DNA of 23,537 nucleotides from an uncultured Ruminococcus sp. (GTDB taxonomy: Bacteria > Bacillota_A > Clostridia > Oscillospirales > Acutalibacteraceae). Position 1 is the stretch's first letter. Each line of letters starts with the position of its first letter. The translations under genes were made by a program, and so were the position numbers. Location: positions 1 to 23,537 of the forward strand of contig CADBXH010000062.1 of the NCBI GenBank assembly GCA_902798605.1. Direction: 5' to 3'. Under the pieces are notes generated by a model. That model did no database searches. It was given only the letters and a program-made list of their open reading frames with translations, and was not told the origin of the DNA. Below, in pieces: positions 1-8,391 of this stretch.

Positions 1-138
<138 letters not shown>

Positions 139-158
139 CTAAAAATTAAGATATATAT

Positions 159-187
159 ATTATATTACATTTTTTTTATTTCTTCAA
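159..187 (-). promoter_or_regulatory. gapA promoter
   Basis: On the minus strand, TTGAAG (182-187) is followed after exactly 17 bases by a perfect TATAAT (159-164). The predicted start of transcription is near 152, leaving a leader of about 25 bases before the gapA start codon. No operator or riboswitch-like structure was recognised in the short leader. Confidence 0.75.
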
Positions 188-363
188 TAGTTTATCGGCA
201 ATTTAAGCCCGATTTTTTGAAAATTTTTCTAAATTTGCTTTACAATTCTGCAAATTTGTGATTTTGTTTCTGTCAATAACGCTATATTGCCGTCTGTCAT
301 CGGCGTCGAAAAGACATATTTCGATATTGTAATTATTTTTCGGCAAATCGCTTTGTTTCCGAC

Positions 364-392
364 TTGACATATCCTTGATTTTATTATAGAAT
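364..392 (+). promoter_or_regulatory. rny promoter
   Basis: A perfect TTGACA (364-369), a 17-base spacer and TAGAAT (387-392) form a strong sigma-A type promoter on the plus strand. Transcription should begin near 399, giving an unusually long leader of about 240 bases before the rny start. The stretch 188-363, between this promoter and that of gapA, holds nothing else I can name. Confidence 0.75.
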
Positions 393-398
393 TATTCT

Positions 399-642
399 AT
401 GATCCATTATTATGGAGTAATGGGTCCGCAGAGGATAAAATGGAGATATCCTTTGTTATTCTTTTTATCAGACTCTTTAACAGAGCCGTTATATATAGAT
501 ATTTTTTATTTAGTTTAATAACTTAACAGTTGTTTTTAAAAAATATTTAAAATCTAAAATTGAATATCTAATTAACGGCACCTTAAAGGTTGTAATGGAA
601 TTTGACTATTGAAAAACTATTACTAAGGAGGTGTCAGTAAGA
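399..642 (+). other. Long 5' leader of rny with possible alternative hairpins
   Basis: About 240 AU-rich bases separate the predicted transcription start from the rny start codon, with no open frame I trust. Small inverted repeats are visible: CCATTA (403-408) with TAATGG (418-423), and CACCTT (579-584) with AAGGT (586-590). CACCTT is also complementary to the ribosome-binding sequence AAGGAGGTG (625-633). Local and long-range pairing would therefore exclude each other, which could mask or free the ribosome site. I do not recognise a known riboswitch class. The pairing is read by eye and has not been folded. Confidence 0.35.
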
Positions 643-2196
643 ATGCAGTTACCAATTGTGATAATCTGCATCGTTGCTGCGTTGTTGGTCGGCGCCGCAA
701 TCGGTGTGTTCTTTGGTATCCAGATCCGCAAAAGCACTGCCGAAAAAGAGATAGGCAGCGCTGAGGAAGAAGCCAAGAAGATCGTATCGGACGCTATCAA
801 AACTGCCGAAGCCAAGAAGAAAGAGGTTATTCTTGAGGGCAAGGATGAAGTCCACCGATTCAGAACCGAGAGCGAAAAAGAAATTTCCGACCGACGCAAA
901 GAGGTTCAGCGCCAGGAGCGCAGGATCCAGCAAAAGGAAGAAACCCTTGACCGCAAGCTTGATAACGTCGAGAAAAAGGACGAAAAGGTCAACAAAAAGC
1001 TCAAAGAAGCTGACCAGAAGCTCGCTGAGGTAGAGACTCTTAAAAAGAGCCAGTTTGAGATGCTCGAGAAGATCTCGGGCTACACCGCAGAACAGGCAAA
1101 GAGCTACTTGCTCTCGCAGCTTGAGGACGAGCTCGCTCACGAAAAATCCGTCAAGATAATGGAGTATCAGGAGCAGCTCAAGGAAGAAGCCGATGACAAG
1201 GCTCGAAACATTATTTCACTGTCTATCCAGAGACTTGCCGCCGAGCAGGTCGCTGAGGCTACTATCTCGGTTGTACCCCTGCCCAATGACGAGATGAAGG
1301 GCAGGATCATAGGACGTGAGGGTAGAAACATCAGGGCTATAGAGACGCTTACGGGCGTAGACCTGATTATTGACGACACACCGGAAGCGATCACACTGTC
1401 GTGCTTTGAACCGGTAAGACGCGAGGTTGCGCGCATAGCGCTCGAAAGACTAGTTTCGGACGGACGTATCCACCCCGCAAGAATTGAAGAAACTGTTGAA
1501 AAAGCGAGACGCGAGGTCGACGCGACTATCAAGAAGGAAGGCGAACGCGCCGTTCTTGAGGTCGGTATACACAACATCCACCCCGAGCTTGTTAAGATGC
1601 TCGGAAGGCTGCGTTACCGTACCAGCTACGGTCAGAACGTACTTAACCACTCTATCGAGGTCGCTTACCTTGCAGGCTTAATGGCAAGCGAGCTCGGGAT
1701 CGACCCGACACTCGCAAAACGCGCGGGTCTTTTGCACGATATCGGTAAGGCTATCGACCACGAGGTCGAGGGCACACATATCCAGATCGGCGTAGACCTC
1801 GCCAGAAAATATAAAGAAAGCGACGCAGTTATCCACGCTATCCACGCGCACCACGGCGACGTTGAGGCAAAGACCATAGTCGCCTGTCTTGTTCAGGCTG
1901 CCGACGCATTGTCAGCGGCACGTCCGGGCGCAAGACGCGAGAACGTAGAGAATTACATCAAGCGCTTGCAGAAGCTCGAGGAAGTCGCCTCATCATTCAA
2001 CGGAGTTGACCGCTCGTTCGCTATCCAGGCAGGTAGAGAAGTAAGAGTTATGGTCAAGCCCGAAGTCGTAAATGATGAGAGAATGATCCCCCTCGCCAGA
2101 GAGATTTGTAAGAAGATCGAGGAGGACGTTGAGTATCCCGGCCAGATCAAGGTCAACATAATCCGCGAAAGCCGCGCCGCGGAATTCGCAAAATAA
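643..2196 (+). CDS. rny: Ribonuclease Y
   Basis: Membrane-anchored endoribonuclease that starts mRNA decay in Firmicutes. The 517-aa product has the full family layout: an N-terminal membrane helix (about residues 4-26), a long charged coiled coil (about 30-195, rich in K, E and R), a KH RNA-binding domain with [10 protein letters not shown] at 220-229, and an HD phosphohydrolase domain with NHS (H336) and the metal-binding HD pair in LLHDIGKA (H365, D366). Length matches the usual 510-520 residues. I place the start at the ATG at 643: an in-frame GTG at 631 lies inside the ribosome site AAGGAGGTG, which is ideally spaced from 643. It is a single-gene unit with its own promoter, long leader and terminator. 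Confidence 0.95.
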   Translation: MQLPIVIICIVAALLVGAAIGVFFGIQIRKSTAEKEIGSAEEEAKKIVSDAIKTAEAKKKEVILEGKDEVHRFRTESEKEISDRRKEVQRQERRIQQKEETLDRKLDNVEKKDEKVNKKLKEADQKLAEVETLKKSQFEMLEKISGYTAEQAKSYLLSQLEDELAHEKSVKIMEYQEQLKEEADDKARNIISLSIQRLAAEQVAEATISVVPLPNDEMKGRIIGREGRNIRAIETLTGVDLIIDDTPEAITLSCFEPVRREVARIALERLVSDGRIHPARIEETVEKARREVDATIKKEGERAVLEVGIHNIHPELVKMLGRLRYRTSYGQNVLNHSIEVAYLAGLMASELGIDPTLAKRAGLLHDIGKAIDHEVEGTHIQIGVDLARKYKESDAVIHAIHAHHGDVEAKTIVACLVQAADALSAARPGARRENVENYIKRLQKLEEVASSFNGVDRSFAIQAGREVRVMVKPEVVNDERMIPLAREICKKIEEDVEYPGQIKVNIIRESRAAEFAK

Positions 2197-2329
2197 AAAC
2201 GTGACGTTTTATCCGGCGCGCCTTTGGAGAAAGCGGTTGAAAGCTTTACCGCGGACTGACGGCGCATCAAAAGTTCGGTGTGACATCACAAATTTACACA
2301 TAATTCAAATAGAGTTAATACGCAAAAAC

Positions 2330-2363
2330 AGCGCTTCCGCAAAAACGGAAGCGCTGATTTTTA
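2330..2363 (+). terminator. rny terminator
   Basis: A perfect 10-bp stem (AGCGCTTCCG at 2330-2339, CGGAAGCGCT at 2346-2355) with a 6-base loop is followed by a T-rich tract. It lies about 130 bases after the rny stop and immediately before the convergent folT stop, so it ends rny transcription and may also help end folT on the other strand. Confidence 0.85.
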
Positions 2364-2927
2364 TTATTGTTTTTGTTTTCCTAACCTCTTATCCAGCCGC
2401 ACTGCCAATTTGCCTACATAATAAACCAATAAGATTTCCGGAACGCACAAAATCGCCAGTTGAATAGCGCTCCAAAACAGTATAACATGATATTCCCCAC
2501 CGTACATTAAATAAAGCGAAAATGACTTTAAAAACGATTCGGCCAACAGCGATTTTAATACCCACGCAATGATTATTCTTGGCAAAGTAAGCTGGTTTTT
2601 ATACAATACAAATCCGCAAACAGCTCCGGTTATTGCCGCACAAAGATTGATACCGGGATTAGGCGCTCCGGCAGTCGGAACAAGTATTATAGCCAAGATA
2701 TCCCCCAGCGCCCCTACAAATATAGACGCTATGGGACCGTACAACGCCCCGGCAATCGCTATAGGTATAAATGTTAATTTAATTTTAAGAGAGCTTCCAA
2801 ACGGTAACCAAACGTTTGCTAATACTCCCAGAATAACACATAATGCAATCAGCATTGCTATCATTGTGATTGACCGAACGTTTTTTAATTCTTTTGCAGA
2901 ATTAACAATTGCTTTTTTCGGTGACAT
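2364..2927 (-). CDS. folT: Folate-specific ECF transporter S component (FolT-like)
   Basis: A 187-aa integral membrane protein with about six hydrophobic segments. After a short basic N-terminus come a hydrophobic helix with LIALCVILG and the segment KLTFIPIAIAGALYGP, typical of small vitamin-binding S components. These bind the vitamin and dock on a shared EcfA-EcfA'-EcfT module, which is not encoded in this window. Folate is assigned because the gene sits behind a THF riboswitch and resembles the FolT family. The start at 2927 (MSPKKA) follows a GAGAGGGG ribosome site. A longer in-frame reading upstream would run through the riboswitch and is not credible. Other substrates of the same family cannot be excluded from the protein alone. 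Confidence 0.85.
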   Translation of the reverse strand: MSPKKAIVNSAKELKNVRSITMIAMLIALCVILGVLANVWLPFGSSLKIKLTFIPIAIAGALYGPIASIFVGALGDILAIILVPTAGAPNPGINLCAAITGAVCGFVLYKNQLTLPRIIIAWVLKSLLAESFLKSFSLYLMYGGEYHVILFWSAIQLAILCVPEILLVYYVGKLAVRLDKRLGKQKQ

Positions 2928-2943
2928 ATAATACCCCTCTCTC

Positions 2944-2976
2944 AAAAATAAAAAGGCGGACAGAAAACTGTCCGCC
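2944..2976 (-). terminator. Conditional terminator between THF riboswitch and folT
   Basis: On the minus strand, GGCGGACAG pairs with CTGTCCGCC (2955-2976) and runs straight into a U-rich tract (2954-2944), then the folT ribosome site. Its place between aptamer and gene is that of a riboswitch expression platform: ligand-bound aptamer should favour this terminator and turn folT off. Confidence 0.85.
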
Positions 2977-2993
2977 ATACTATCATCACCAAA

Positions 2994-3088
2994 TACAGCG
3001 GGATGCGAAACCGGTACCGCAGGCTGTCCTTTCGTCTCCGCGACAACTCCCCGTTCGCGGAACACTTCACGCACCGATCTCTACTCTG
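2994..3088 (-). ncRNA. THF (tetrahydrofolate) riboswitch aptamer
   Basis: Read on the minus strand, the element opens with AGAGTAG (3087-3081), then GTGCGTGAAGTG, a GTTGTCGCGG segment, GACGAAAGGACAGCCTG and a closing GCATCCCGCT. These conserved blocks occur in the order known for the THF riboswitch (for example the GAGTAG opening, the CG..AAGTG internal loop, ACGAA and GCATCC near the 3' end). It lies between a strong promoter and a terminator hairpin upstream of folT, the usual genetic context of this class. It senses reduced folates and shuts off folate uptake. Confidence 0.88.
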
Positions 3089-3099
3089 TTTTCGTTATT

Positions 3100-3127
3100 A
3101 TTATATCATTAAATTTTGATTTGTCAA
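3100..3127 (-). promoter_or_regulatory. folT promoter
   Basis: On the minus strand, a perfect TTGACA (3122-3127) and perfect TATAAT (3100-3105) are separated by 16 bases. Transcription should begin a few bases before the riboswitch. The remaining spacer up to the ribU stop (3128-3283) shows no gene and no clear ribU terminator. Confidence 0.85.
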
Positions 3128-3283
3128 ATGACTTTCGCAAAACTAATAAGCATAAATAGCATTAGATAAAGCCGCTCGTAAAAAACAAAACCCAATAAAA
3201 GATCATCACATAAACTTTTGGCAGTGATTTGGCCGTGAAATCGTAAGGGTCTCACCTGCAAAGTCAAGAAAATCTTCTGCTTA

Positions 3284-3922
3284 TTATTTCTTTTTCTTTG
3301 ACAAAGAAGTATTCATCTTTACTATCAGATTAGAAAGCGGCTTGTATATCAGTATCGCTATTACGCTGACGATCAGCCCCTTAACAAAGGTAAACGGAAC
3401 ATTAAAAATAAGAAGTGATTTTGGCAAAGTATCAGATACAGGCAAAATCGTCTTGTACATTCCGATAATCGGTGCCATATCGTTTTTAAACCACATAAAC
3501 GCATATGCAGGATAAACAATAAAATAGTTGATCGGAAAACTAACTAAAGCCATTGCAAAAGCGCCTAAAAGACAAGCCGCCAAAGCTCCGCCTTTTGTCA
3601 TACGAAATTTATATATATATCCGGCAACGACCGAGAAAACCGCACCAAGCAAGAAATTAGACAGTTCTCCTACGCCTCCTGATGATCCGAAAAGAAGGTG
3701 AATAAGATTTTTCAGAAAACAAATCACTACTCCCCACCAAGGTCCAAGCGCAAAAGCTCCAATCAGCTCAGGCAAATCAGAAAAATCAAGTTTTAGAAAA
3801 GATGGAACAATCGGAATTGAAAACTCAATGTATTGCAGCACGATTGCCACCGCAGTAAGCATTCCCGCCACCACTAATTTTGTTGTGATTGTTTTTTGCC
3901 GACTTTGTGTTTTTTGATTCAT
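3284..3922 (-). CDS. ribU: Riboflavin ECF transporter S component (RibU-like)
   Basis: A 212-aa membrane protein with about six hydrophobic segments. It shows the RibU-type run FLKLDFSDLPELIGAFALGP followed by an alanine/glycine-rich helix and KNLIH, which fits the flavin-binding S component that docks on the shared ECF energy module. The FMN riboswitch directly upstream supports riboflavin as substrate. I chose the start at 3922 (MNQKTQ), preceded by a GGAGGT ribosome site. An in-frame ATG 60 bases further up (3982) lies inside the terminator hairpin and has no ribosome site. The C-terminus is very basic (SKKKK), on the cytosolic side. Confidence 0.9.
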   Translation of the reverse strand: MNQKTQSRQKTITTKLVVAGMLTAVAIVLQYIEFSIPIVPSFLKLDFSDLPELIGAFALGPWWGVVICFLKNLIHLLFGSSGGVGELSNFLLGAVFSVVAGYIYKFRMTKGGALAACLLGAFAMALVSFPINYFIVYPAYAFMWFKNDMAPIIGMYKTILPVSDTLPKSLLIFNVPFTFVKGLIVSVIAILIYKPLSNLIVKMNTSLSKKKK

Positions 3923-3960
3923 AAAAATACCTCCAAAGATTATTTCAAGTTGCCTTTGGA

Positions 3961-3994
3961 AAAAATAAGACCCGGCGCACAATTGTACGTCGGG
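3961..3994 (-). terminator. Conditional terminator of the ribU FMN riboswitch
   Basis: On the minus strand, CCCGACGTAC (3994-3985) pairs with GTGCGCCGGG (3980-3971), with one mismatch, around an AATT loop. It is followed by TCTTATTTTT. It sits between the FMN aptamer and the ribU ribosome site, as expected for transcription attenuation by FMN. Confidence 0.85.
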
Positions 3995-4014
3995 GATTTT
4001 TAATGTAATAATAC

Positions 4015-4143
4015 ATCTTCTTTCATCCGGACTATGACCGTCGGTGCCTGAATCTCACAGGCTCGGCAAGCATAACGCTTGTTCGCGGACTTACAGGATA
4101 CCCTGCTCACCGCCGGTGGAGAATTTCACTCCGCCCCGAAGAC
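4015..4143 (-). ncRNA. FMN riboswitch (RFN element)
   Basis: The minus strand carries the textbook RFN blocks: closing stem GTCTTCGGGGC (4143 on), GTGAAATTCTCCACCGGCGG, AGTCCGCGA, GCACCGACGGT, AGTCCGGATG and the 3' stem half GAAGAT (4020-4015). The element is complete and nearly consensus. It senses FMN and represses the riboflavin transporter downstream. Confidence 0.97.
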
Positions 4144-4173
4144 AACCTTCTATATTATTATATTACTATTTTT

Positions 4174-4201
4174 ATTATATTACTATTTTTTATTTTGTCA
4201 A
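4174..4201 (-). promoter_or_regulatory. ribU promoter, with a 17-bp tandem repeat over the -10 region
   Basis: A perfect TTGACA (4196-4201) and perfect TATAAT (4174-4179) with 16-base spacing on the minus strand. The -35 box overlaps the stop codon of the licD-like gene (4198-4200). The -10 region lies in an AT-rich 17-bp tandem duplication, so a second TATAAT occurs at 4157-4162. Confidence 0.75.
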
Positions 4202-5073
4202 CTCTTAAATTCGTCCTTGTGCCGGCTGTCGTAGACCTCGCACGGCGTGTTCAAATCGAGATACGCAATGTCGTGGTGGGGCTTTTGCTGTTCCTCGGGC
4301 GGCGGGGTCATATAGTCGCCGAAAACCATCGTCAAATACTCGTCGTAGCCGCTCATACACGGCATCCGCAAGCCCTCAAAGGTGACGTAGTCAACGCCCT
4401 CGTAGATGTGCTTGGGGTACTCGGGGCGCATCCACTTTGGTCCCGCGCAGAGCTCGGTCACGCACTTGTTCTCACTGAGCTTATACTTTGTCATATGGCG
4501 CTCAGCCATACGCCAGATCTTATTCCTGATTTTTTTGCCCCGGAATATACCGAGCAAGACCCTGCTGCCGAACGCCATAAGCCCGCCGTTGTTTTCGGGC
4601 ACGATCTGCGCCAAAAACAGCGAGTATATCATTGTCCACATAAACTGCATTTTTCTCGCGAATCTGCCGTCGGGAGCGACGTCGAGCGGAAAAACATCGA
4701 GCACCAAGCCGTGAGGGATATCCACCGTGGTCTGGTTTGTCTTTACCATTGTGCAGCTTGTGTCGGTAATGGTTATAAAAATGTTGCCCGTGAACATATC
4801 GTCATCGGTTTTGAGCAGCTTGAACCTGCCGTCGGCGTGCTGTTCGCGCCAGAGCTTTGGCAATTTTTCGTAGTCCTCACGCAGGAGCATAACGTCGACG
4901 TCATCATCCCACGGAACGAACCCGCCGTTTCTGAGCGCACCGATAAGACCTCCTCCGATAAGGTAGAAGGCCAGGCCGTTTTTTTCACAAAAATCCCTGA
5001 AATACTCGAGCATCGGGAGCTGCTTTAGCTGAAGCTCCCGCAAAAGCTCAGGGGTCAACTCAACTTTATCCAT
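4198..5073 (-). CDS. LicD-family phosphotransferase
   Basis: A 291-aa soluble protein with the LicD signature: LIGGGLIGALRNGGFVPWDD (residues 38-57), continuing into a D-rich metal-binding DDDVD (56-60). Members move phosphorylcholine or related phosphate-linked groups from a nucleotide carrier onto cell-surface glycans, but the donor and acceptor here are unknown. It is the last gene of the minus-strand run and begins 3 bases after the stop of the glycosyltransferase gene, so the two are surely co-transcribed and perhaps translationally coupled. The ribosome site is weak. Its stop overlaps the -35 box of the ribU promoter. The tight link to a glycosyltransferase and YfhO points to surface-polymer decoration. 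Confidence 0.85.
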   Translation of the reverse strand: MDKVELTPELLRELQLKQLPMLEYFRDFCEKNGLAFYLIGGGLIGALRNGGFVPWDDDVDVMLLREDYEKLPKLWREQHADGRFKLLKTDDDMFTGNIFITITDTSCTMVKTNQTTVDIPHGLVLDVFPLDVAPDGRFARKMQFMWTMIYSLFLAQIVPENNGGLMAFGSRVLLGIFRGKKIRNKIWRMAERHMTKYKLSENKCVTELCAGPKWMRPEYPKHIYEGVDYVTFEGLRMPCMSGYDEYLTMVFGDYMTPPPEEQQKPHHDIAYLDLNTPCEVYDSRHKDEFKS

Positions 5074-5076
5074 AAA

Positions 5077-6144
5077 TCATCTTACCACTGTATTTTTGAT
5101 AACCTTACGCTTTACCTTCTCTATATGCTCCTTGGCGTGGCTATGGCGTATCTTTCTGCGCCAAAACGGTATTTGAAGCAGTCCGACTATAGTGCCGACG
5201 CCGTAGGCGACGTGCAAAAGCGGGAATATCAGCGGCAGCAAAATAAACTGCGGCTGGATGTTCTTTACCGTGCAGCAGCCCACCGTGTTTACAAAATCGA
5301 ACATTCCGTAGATTATAAGCAGGATGTAGAGCATAAACGGATGGCCGAAGATTGCGAACACTATCAGGATAAGCAGCGCCATAACGAACAAAAACGGCGC
5401 AAAGTGGAAGTACGAAAGGCAGCCCGGGCACTCCGACACCGTCAGGCCTATCCACTTGCCGTTGGAGTACTTTTGCCTTATCATATGCTTTAGGGTGTTG
5501 CGCGAATGTTGATACGAGATTATATCAGGGCAGCAGCACATCTTAAAGCCAGCCTGTCTGATCCTGTAGTGGAACTCGTTGTCCTCGGTACGGCCGAGGT
5601 TTTCGTTAAATCCGCCCACGGTGGCGATGACCTTTCTGCGGTACGCCGCATGGAACAGGCTGTCCATATATTCCTTTTGGGTGGAGGGGCGTCTGTACGC
5701 CGCTACCGAACTGCCGAAAAGCGAATCCTCGGCGGCAAGGAGCGTCATCTTCCAAGAGCTAACGTTGGAGCTGATATTCGGACGACCGCCGCCCACTACG
5801 TTTTCTCCCTGTTTGAGGTTGTACACATTGCGCGAGACAAAGTTGCGCGGTATGCGCGCGTGAGCGTCAACGCGGATGATAACGTCGCCCGTGGCGGTCA
5901 TAAGCGCGGCGTTCCAAGAAAACGCCTGGTTGCGCTTGGCGCACTGAACGATCTTGACGTCCATAAAACCGTAGTCGGTGTTTTTGAACTTTTCCATCCT
6001 CGCGTACGTCGCGTCGGTAGACATACTGTCTACAAAAACGATCTCGATTTTTTCGTGCGGATAGTCCTGAAGTGAAATATCACTGAACAACCCCTGAATA
6101 GCCTCCGCCTCGTTGTAGGCTATCATACAAAGTGAAACTACCAT
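5077..6144 (-). CDS. Family 2 glycosyltransferase, ExoA-like, membrane-bound
   Basis: A 355-aa protein. The N-terminal two thirds is a GT-A domain: it starts VSLCMIAYNEAEAIQ and carries VFVDSMSTDAT, the metal/nucleotide-binding VDAHARIP, and TEDNEFHYRIRQAGF near residues 195-210. The C-terminal third has three or so hydrophobic helices (about 245-325) and ends in a strongly basic tail. This is the layout of succinoglycan-type ExoA enzymes, which transfer a sugar to an undecaprenyl-linked acceptor at the inner face of the membrane. The sugar cannot be told. Its start overlaps the end of the upstream membrane-protein gene by 7 bases and licD follows after 3 bases. Confidence 0.88.
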   Translation of the reverse strand: MVVSLCMIAYNEAEAIQGLFSDISLQDYPHEKIEIVFVDSMSTDATYARMEKFKNTDYGFMDVKIVQCAKRNQAFSWNAALMTATGDVIIRVDAHARIPRNFVSRNVYNLKQGENVVGGGRPNISSNVSSWKMTLLAAEDSLFGSSVAAYRRPSTQKEYMDSLFHAAYRRKVIATVGGFNENLGRTEDNEFHYRIRQAGFKMCCCPDIISYQHSRNTLKHMIRQKYSNGKWIGLTVSECPGCLSYFHFAPFLFVMALLILIVFAIFGHPFMLYILLIIYGMFDFVNTVGCCTVKNIQPQFILLPLIFPLLHVAYGVGTIVGLLQIPFWRRKIRHSHAKEHIEKVKRKVIKNTVVR

Positions 6145-7013
6145 ATTAAATTATCACCTATATTATTGTTCTGTGTGTCCTGTGAAAGCTGCTGCGGAGC
6201 GTACTTTTTCGCGGCTTTGTCGTCATCTGTCTTTTTGAGCCAGCGTGTGGAGTTTATCGCCGCGCACAGCGCGTAGGGTCCGACATAGATGACCGGCACA
6301 ACAAAGAAGCAGAGCAGGATCCAGCCGATCATACTGAAAAAGAGCTTTAAAAACGCCCCGAAATGTCTGAACGAGAATCCGATGTAACCGAACATATACC
6401 TAACGGCACTGCTGCTGTCGTCGATCGCGTACAGGCAGAGCGGATAATGCAAAAACAGCGCGTAGATCAAGAACGCGAATACAGCCGAAGTCAGCCCGAC
6501 TATAAATGCCGTCAAATCGCTTGTCTTTATGCTCAAGCCTAAAATATGTGTCAAACTGCCCTTTTTCATACCAAGCCCATCGACAAGCAACATATTCATT
6601 ATTCCGCTGAAAAGGCTTGTTGCGGTGCCGTATATCAAAACCAGCACCATATTGATAAGGAGGGTCTTTAGGTATCTGCGGCCTCCCTTGAAGAAGTACA
6701 AAAGGTCGGTGATCTCATTGTTTTTATTTATAACCGCGTTTGCCGCCGCCTTGTACATACCGTTGAAGAACGGAGAGAGCAGCACGCCCGCGATAACCAC
6801 GCCCGCAAGCGTCAGATAAAACGGGAGCTCCTTGCCCACCTCTATATCCTCGGTGTCGATATTGATCGCCTTGAACACCAGCAAAATGACATACATAGCG
6901 TTCTCAAGCAGAACAAATATCAGCGCGGACAGGGCTATACCCGAGATTATCGGCAGCGTATTGCCTTTCATTGATTCTCTCGCCTGTTTTTTTACTAATT
7001 TTTCCTTACTCAT
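6138..7013 (-). CDS. Polytopic membrane protein, function unknown
   Basis: A 291-aa protein I do not recognise with confidence. It begins with a basic stretch (KEKLVKKQARESMKGN) and has about six hydrophobic segments, near residues 22-48, 66-90, 115-140, 165-195, 212-235 and 235-255. A polar, glutamine- and asparagine-rich tail of about 35 residues is probably cytosolic. The opening MKGN followed by paired helices is reminiscent of small clostridial membrane families such as DUF975, but this is only a resemblance. It lies between the dipeptidase gene (19-base gap) and the glycosyltransferase (7-base overlap), so a role in the same surface-glycan process, for example as a partner or transporter, is an inference from position. 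Confidence 0.6.
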   Translation of the reverse strand: MSKEKLVKKQARESMKGNTLPIISGIALSALIFVLLENAMYVILLVFKAINIDTEDIEVGKELPFYLTLAGVVIAGVLLSPFFNGMYKAAANAVINKNNEITDLLYFFKGGRRYLKTLLINMVLVLIYGTATSLFSGIMNMLLVDGLGMKKGSLTHILGLSIKTSDLTAFIVGLTSAVFAFLIYALFLHYPLCLYAIDDSSSAVRYMFGYIGFSFRHFGAFLKLFFSMIGWILLCFFVVPVIYVGPYALCAAINSTRWLKKTDDDKAAKKYAPQQLSQDTQNNNIGDNLIW

Positions 7014-7032
7014 AAACTCAAATCCAAAAATC

Positions 7033-8391
7033 TTATTCCGTGTATAAACGGTACATTGCCTCGAGGCATATCTGCATATGCTTCAGGAAATTCTCTTTGT
7101 CAACGCTTTCGTCGGCGTTGTGCATCTTTATGTCGTCGCCCTTGAAGTTGGGGCCGAACGCCACTCCTCTGCCGCCGAGCTTGCGAGCGTAGGTCCCGCC
7201 GCCGGTCGAGTAGACCTCTGCCTCCTCGCCGGTCACGCTCTCATATGCCTCGCCGAGAAGCTTTATCAGCCCGCTGTCTTTTTTGACATACAGCGGTCTT
7301 TCGTGAAAAGTCACCTTTGCGCTTACTCCGCTGCGCTCGGCAACGTTTTTGAACTGCCTGATGATATAGTCGCCGTTGACGGTAACGGGATAGCGGATGT
7401 CGAATTCCGCCTTGGCTACCTCTCCCTCGATGTGGACGACTCCGAGATTGACCGTAAGCGAGCCCGAGACCGCGTCGCTCATCTTGATGCCGAACGACCT
7501 GCCGTTTGTCTCGCAGTTGTGCGCGTAGTCGATAAACGAGCATAACATTCCGATATCCTCAACATCATAGGCGTGGGTGATCAGATCTATCAGCGCCGCC
7601 GCCGCGTTGTAGCCCTTTTCGGGCTCGCAGGCGTGGGCTGCCTTGCCGCGGCTGATTATCATCAGACCGTCTATAGTGTAGTTGAACTCAAAGTCTCCGT
7701 CGCTCGCATCGGCAAAGCGCATAAGCGTCTGCTCGTCGTAGCTTGAGGAGTCGAGCATAACATACGCAAGATCGGGTACGGCGTTGACCGCCTTGCCCGA
7801 ATGGAACTGTGACAGCACCTTTGCCTCGTTTGACGGGGTGCTGACCTCGATGTGGATTATACCCTTTTCCGCAAAGCAAATTCCGTATTCGCTGTCGGGG
7901 GTAAAGGCGAGGTCGGGCAGCGGCTGAGCCTTAAAGTAGCCTTCCATATCCTCCATACCCGTCTCCTCCGCGGTTCCGTAAATGGCGCGGAGCGTGTTTT
8001 TGCCTGTGACTCCGCCCTCTTTGAGCGCGCGCAGACAGTAAAGATTTACAAGCGCCGCTCCCTTGTCGTCGGCAATTCCCCTGCCGTAGAGCCTGCCGTT
8101 TTGCTCGGTAAGCGCGTAGGGGTTGACGCTCCAGTTGTTGCCCGCGGGCACAACGTCAAGGTGAGAGAGGACTCCGCAGAGCTTTCCGCCGCTTCCGAGC
8201 TGAACGTGTGCGCTCTGCCCGGTCACAAGCTCGCCCTCAAGCCCGAAATCCCGGGCGCGCGCCAGTATGAATTCGAGCGCCTTCTTGCACTCGTCGGGCT
8301 TTGCGCCGTCGACCGATTCAAGACTTATGAGCTTGTCAAGGTCGTCAAACAACTCGTCCTTATATTTTAAAATATTATCGCCAAACTTCAT
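7033..8391 (-). CDS. pepV: M20-family dipeptidase (PepV-like)
   Basis: A 452-aa zinc peptidase of the PepV/Sapep branch of family M20. Metal and catalytic residues are visible: SHLDVVPAG (H77, D79), GRGIADDKG with the bridging Asp (108/109), the Glu pair in GTAEETG (142/143), TPDSE (D166) and a C-terminal KMHNADE histidine. The enzyme splits dipeptides, often with unspecific or beta-Ala/D-amino acid tolerance, in the cytosol. The start follows GGAGGGATATATA, and this ribosome site lies inside the duplicated copy of the yfhO tail. The stop of an 18-codon mini-ORF overlaps the start codon as TAATG. A housekeeping peptidase inside a glycan operon may simply share transcription, or it may recycle cell-wall peptides. 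Confidence 0.9.
   Translation of the reverse strand: MKFGDNILKYKDELFDDLDKLISLESVDGAKPDECKKALEFILARARDFGLEGELVTGQSAHVQLGSGGKLCGVLSHLDVVPAGNNWSVNPYALTEQNGRLYGRGIADDKGAALVNLYCLRALKEGGVTGKNTLRAIYGTAEETGMEDMEGYFKAQPLPDLAFTPDSEYGICFAEKGIIHIEVSTPSNEAKVLSQFHSGKAVNAVPDLAYVMLDSSSYDEQTLMRFADASDGDFEFNYTIDGLMIISRGKAAHACEPEKGYNAAAALIDLITHAYDVEDIGMLCSFIDYAHNCETNGRSFGIKMSDAVSGSLTVNLGVVHIEGEVAKAEFDIRYPVTVNGDYIIRQFKNVAERSGVSAKVTFHERPLYVKKDSGLIKLLGEAYESVTGEEAEVYSTGGGTYARKLGGRGVAFGPNFKGDDIKMHNADESVDKENFLKHMQICLEAMYRLYTE

Noticed and set aside
631..642. GTG at 631 as start of rny
   Set aside because: It falls inside the ribosome site AAGGAGGTG. The ATG at 643 has ideal spacing and gives the usual RNase Y N-terminus.
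3128..3283. Possible small gene or RNA between ribU and folT
   Set aside because: I found no open frame with a ribosome site, no strong hairpin and no known RNA pattern in these 156 bases.
3923..3982. Twenty-residue N-terminal extension of RibU
   Set aside because: The extra codons lie in the conditional terminator hairpin and lack a ribosome site. The ATG at 3922 has GGAGGT.
4195..5028. A 277-codon open frame on the plus strand, opposite the licD-like gene
   Set aside because: It lies fully antisense to a gene with clear LicD motifs, has no ribosome site or promoter, and its composition (many H, V, R, L) is typical of a complementary-frame artefact.
5506..6075. A 189-codon plus-strand frame opposite the glycosyltransferase
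   Set aside because: Antisense to GT2 motifs that are intact. No start signals and no family resemblance.
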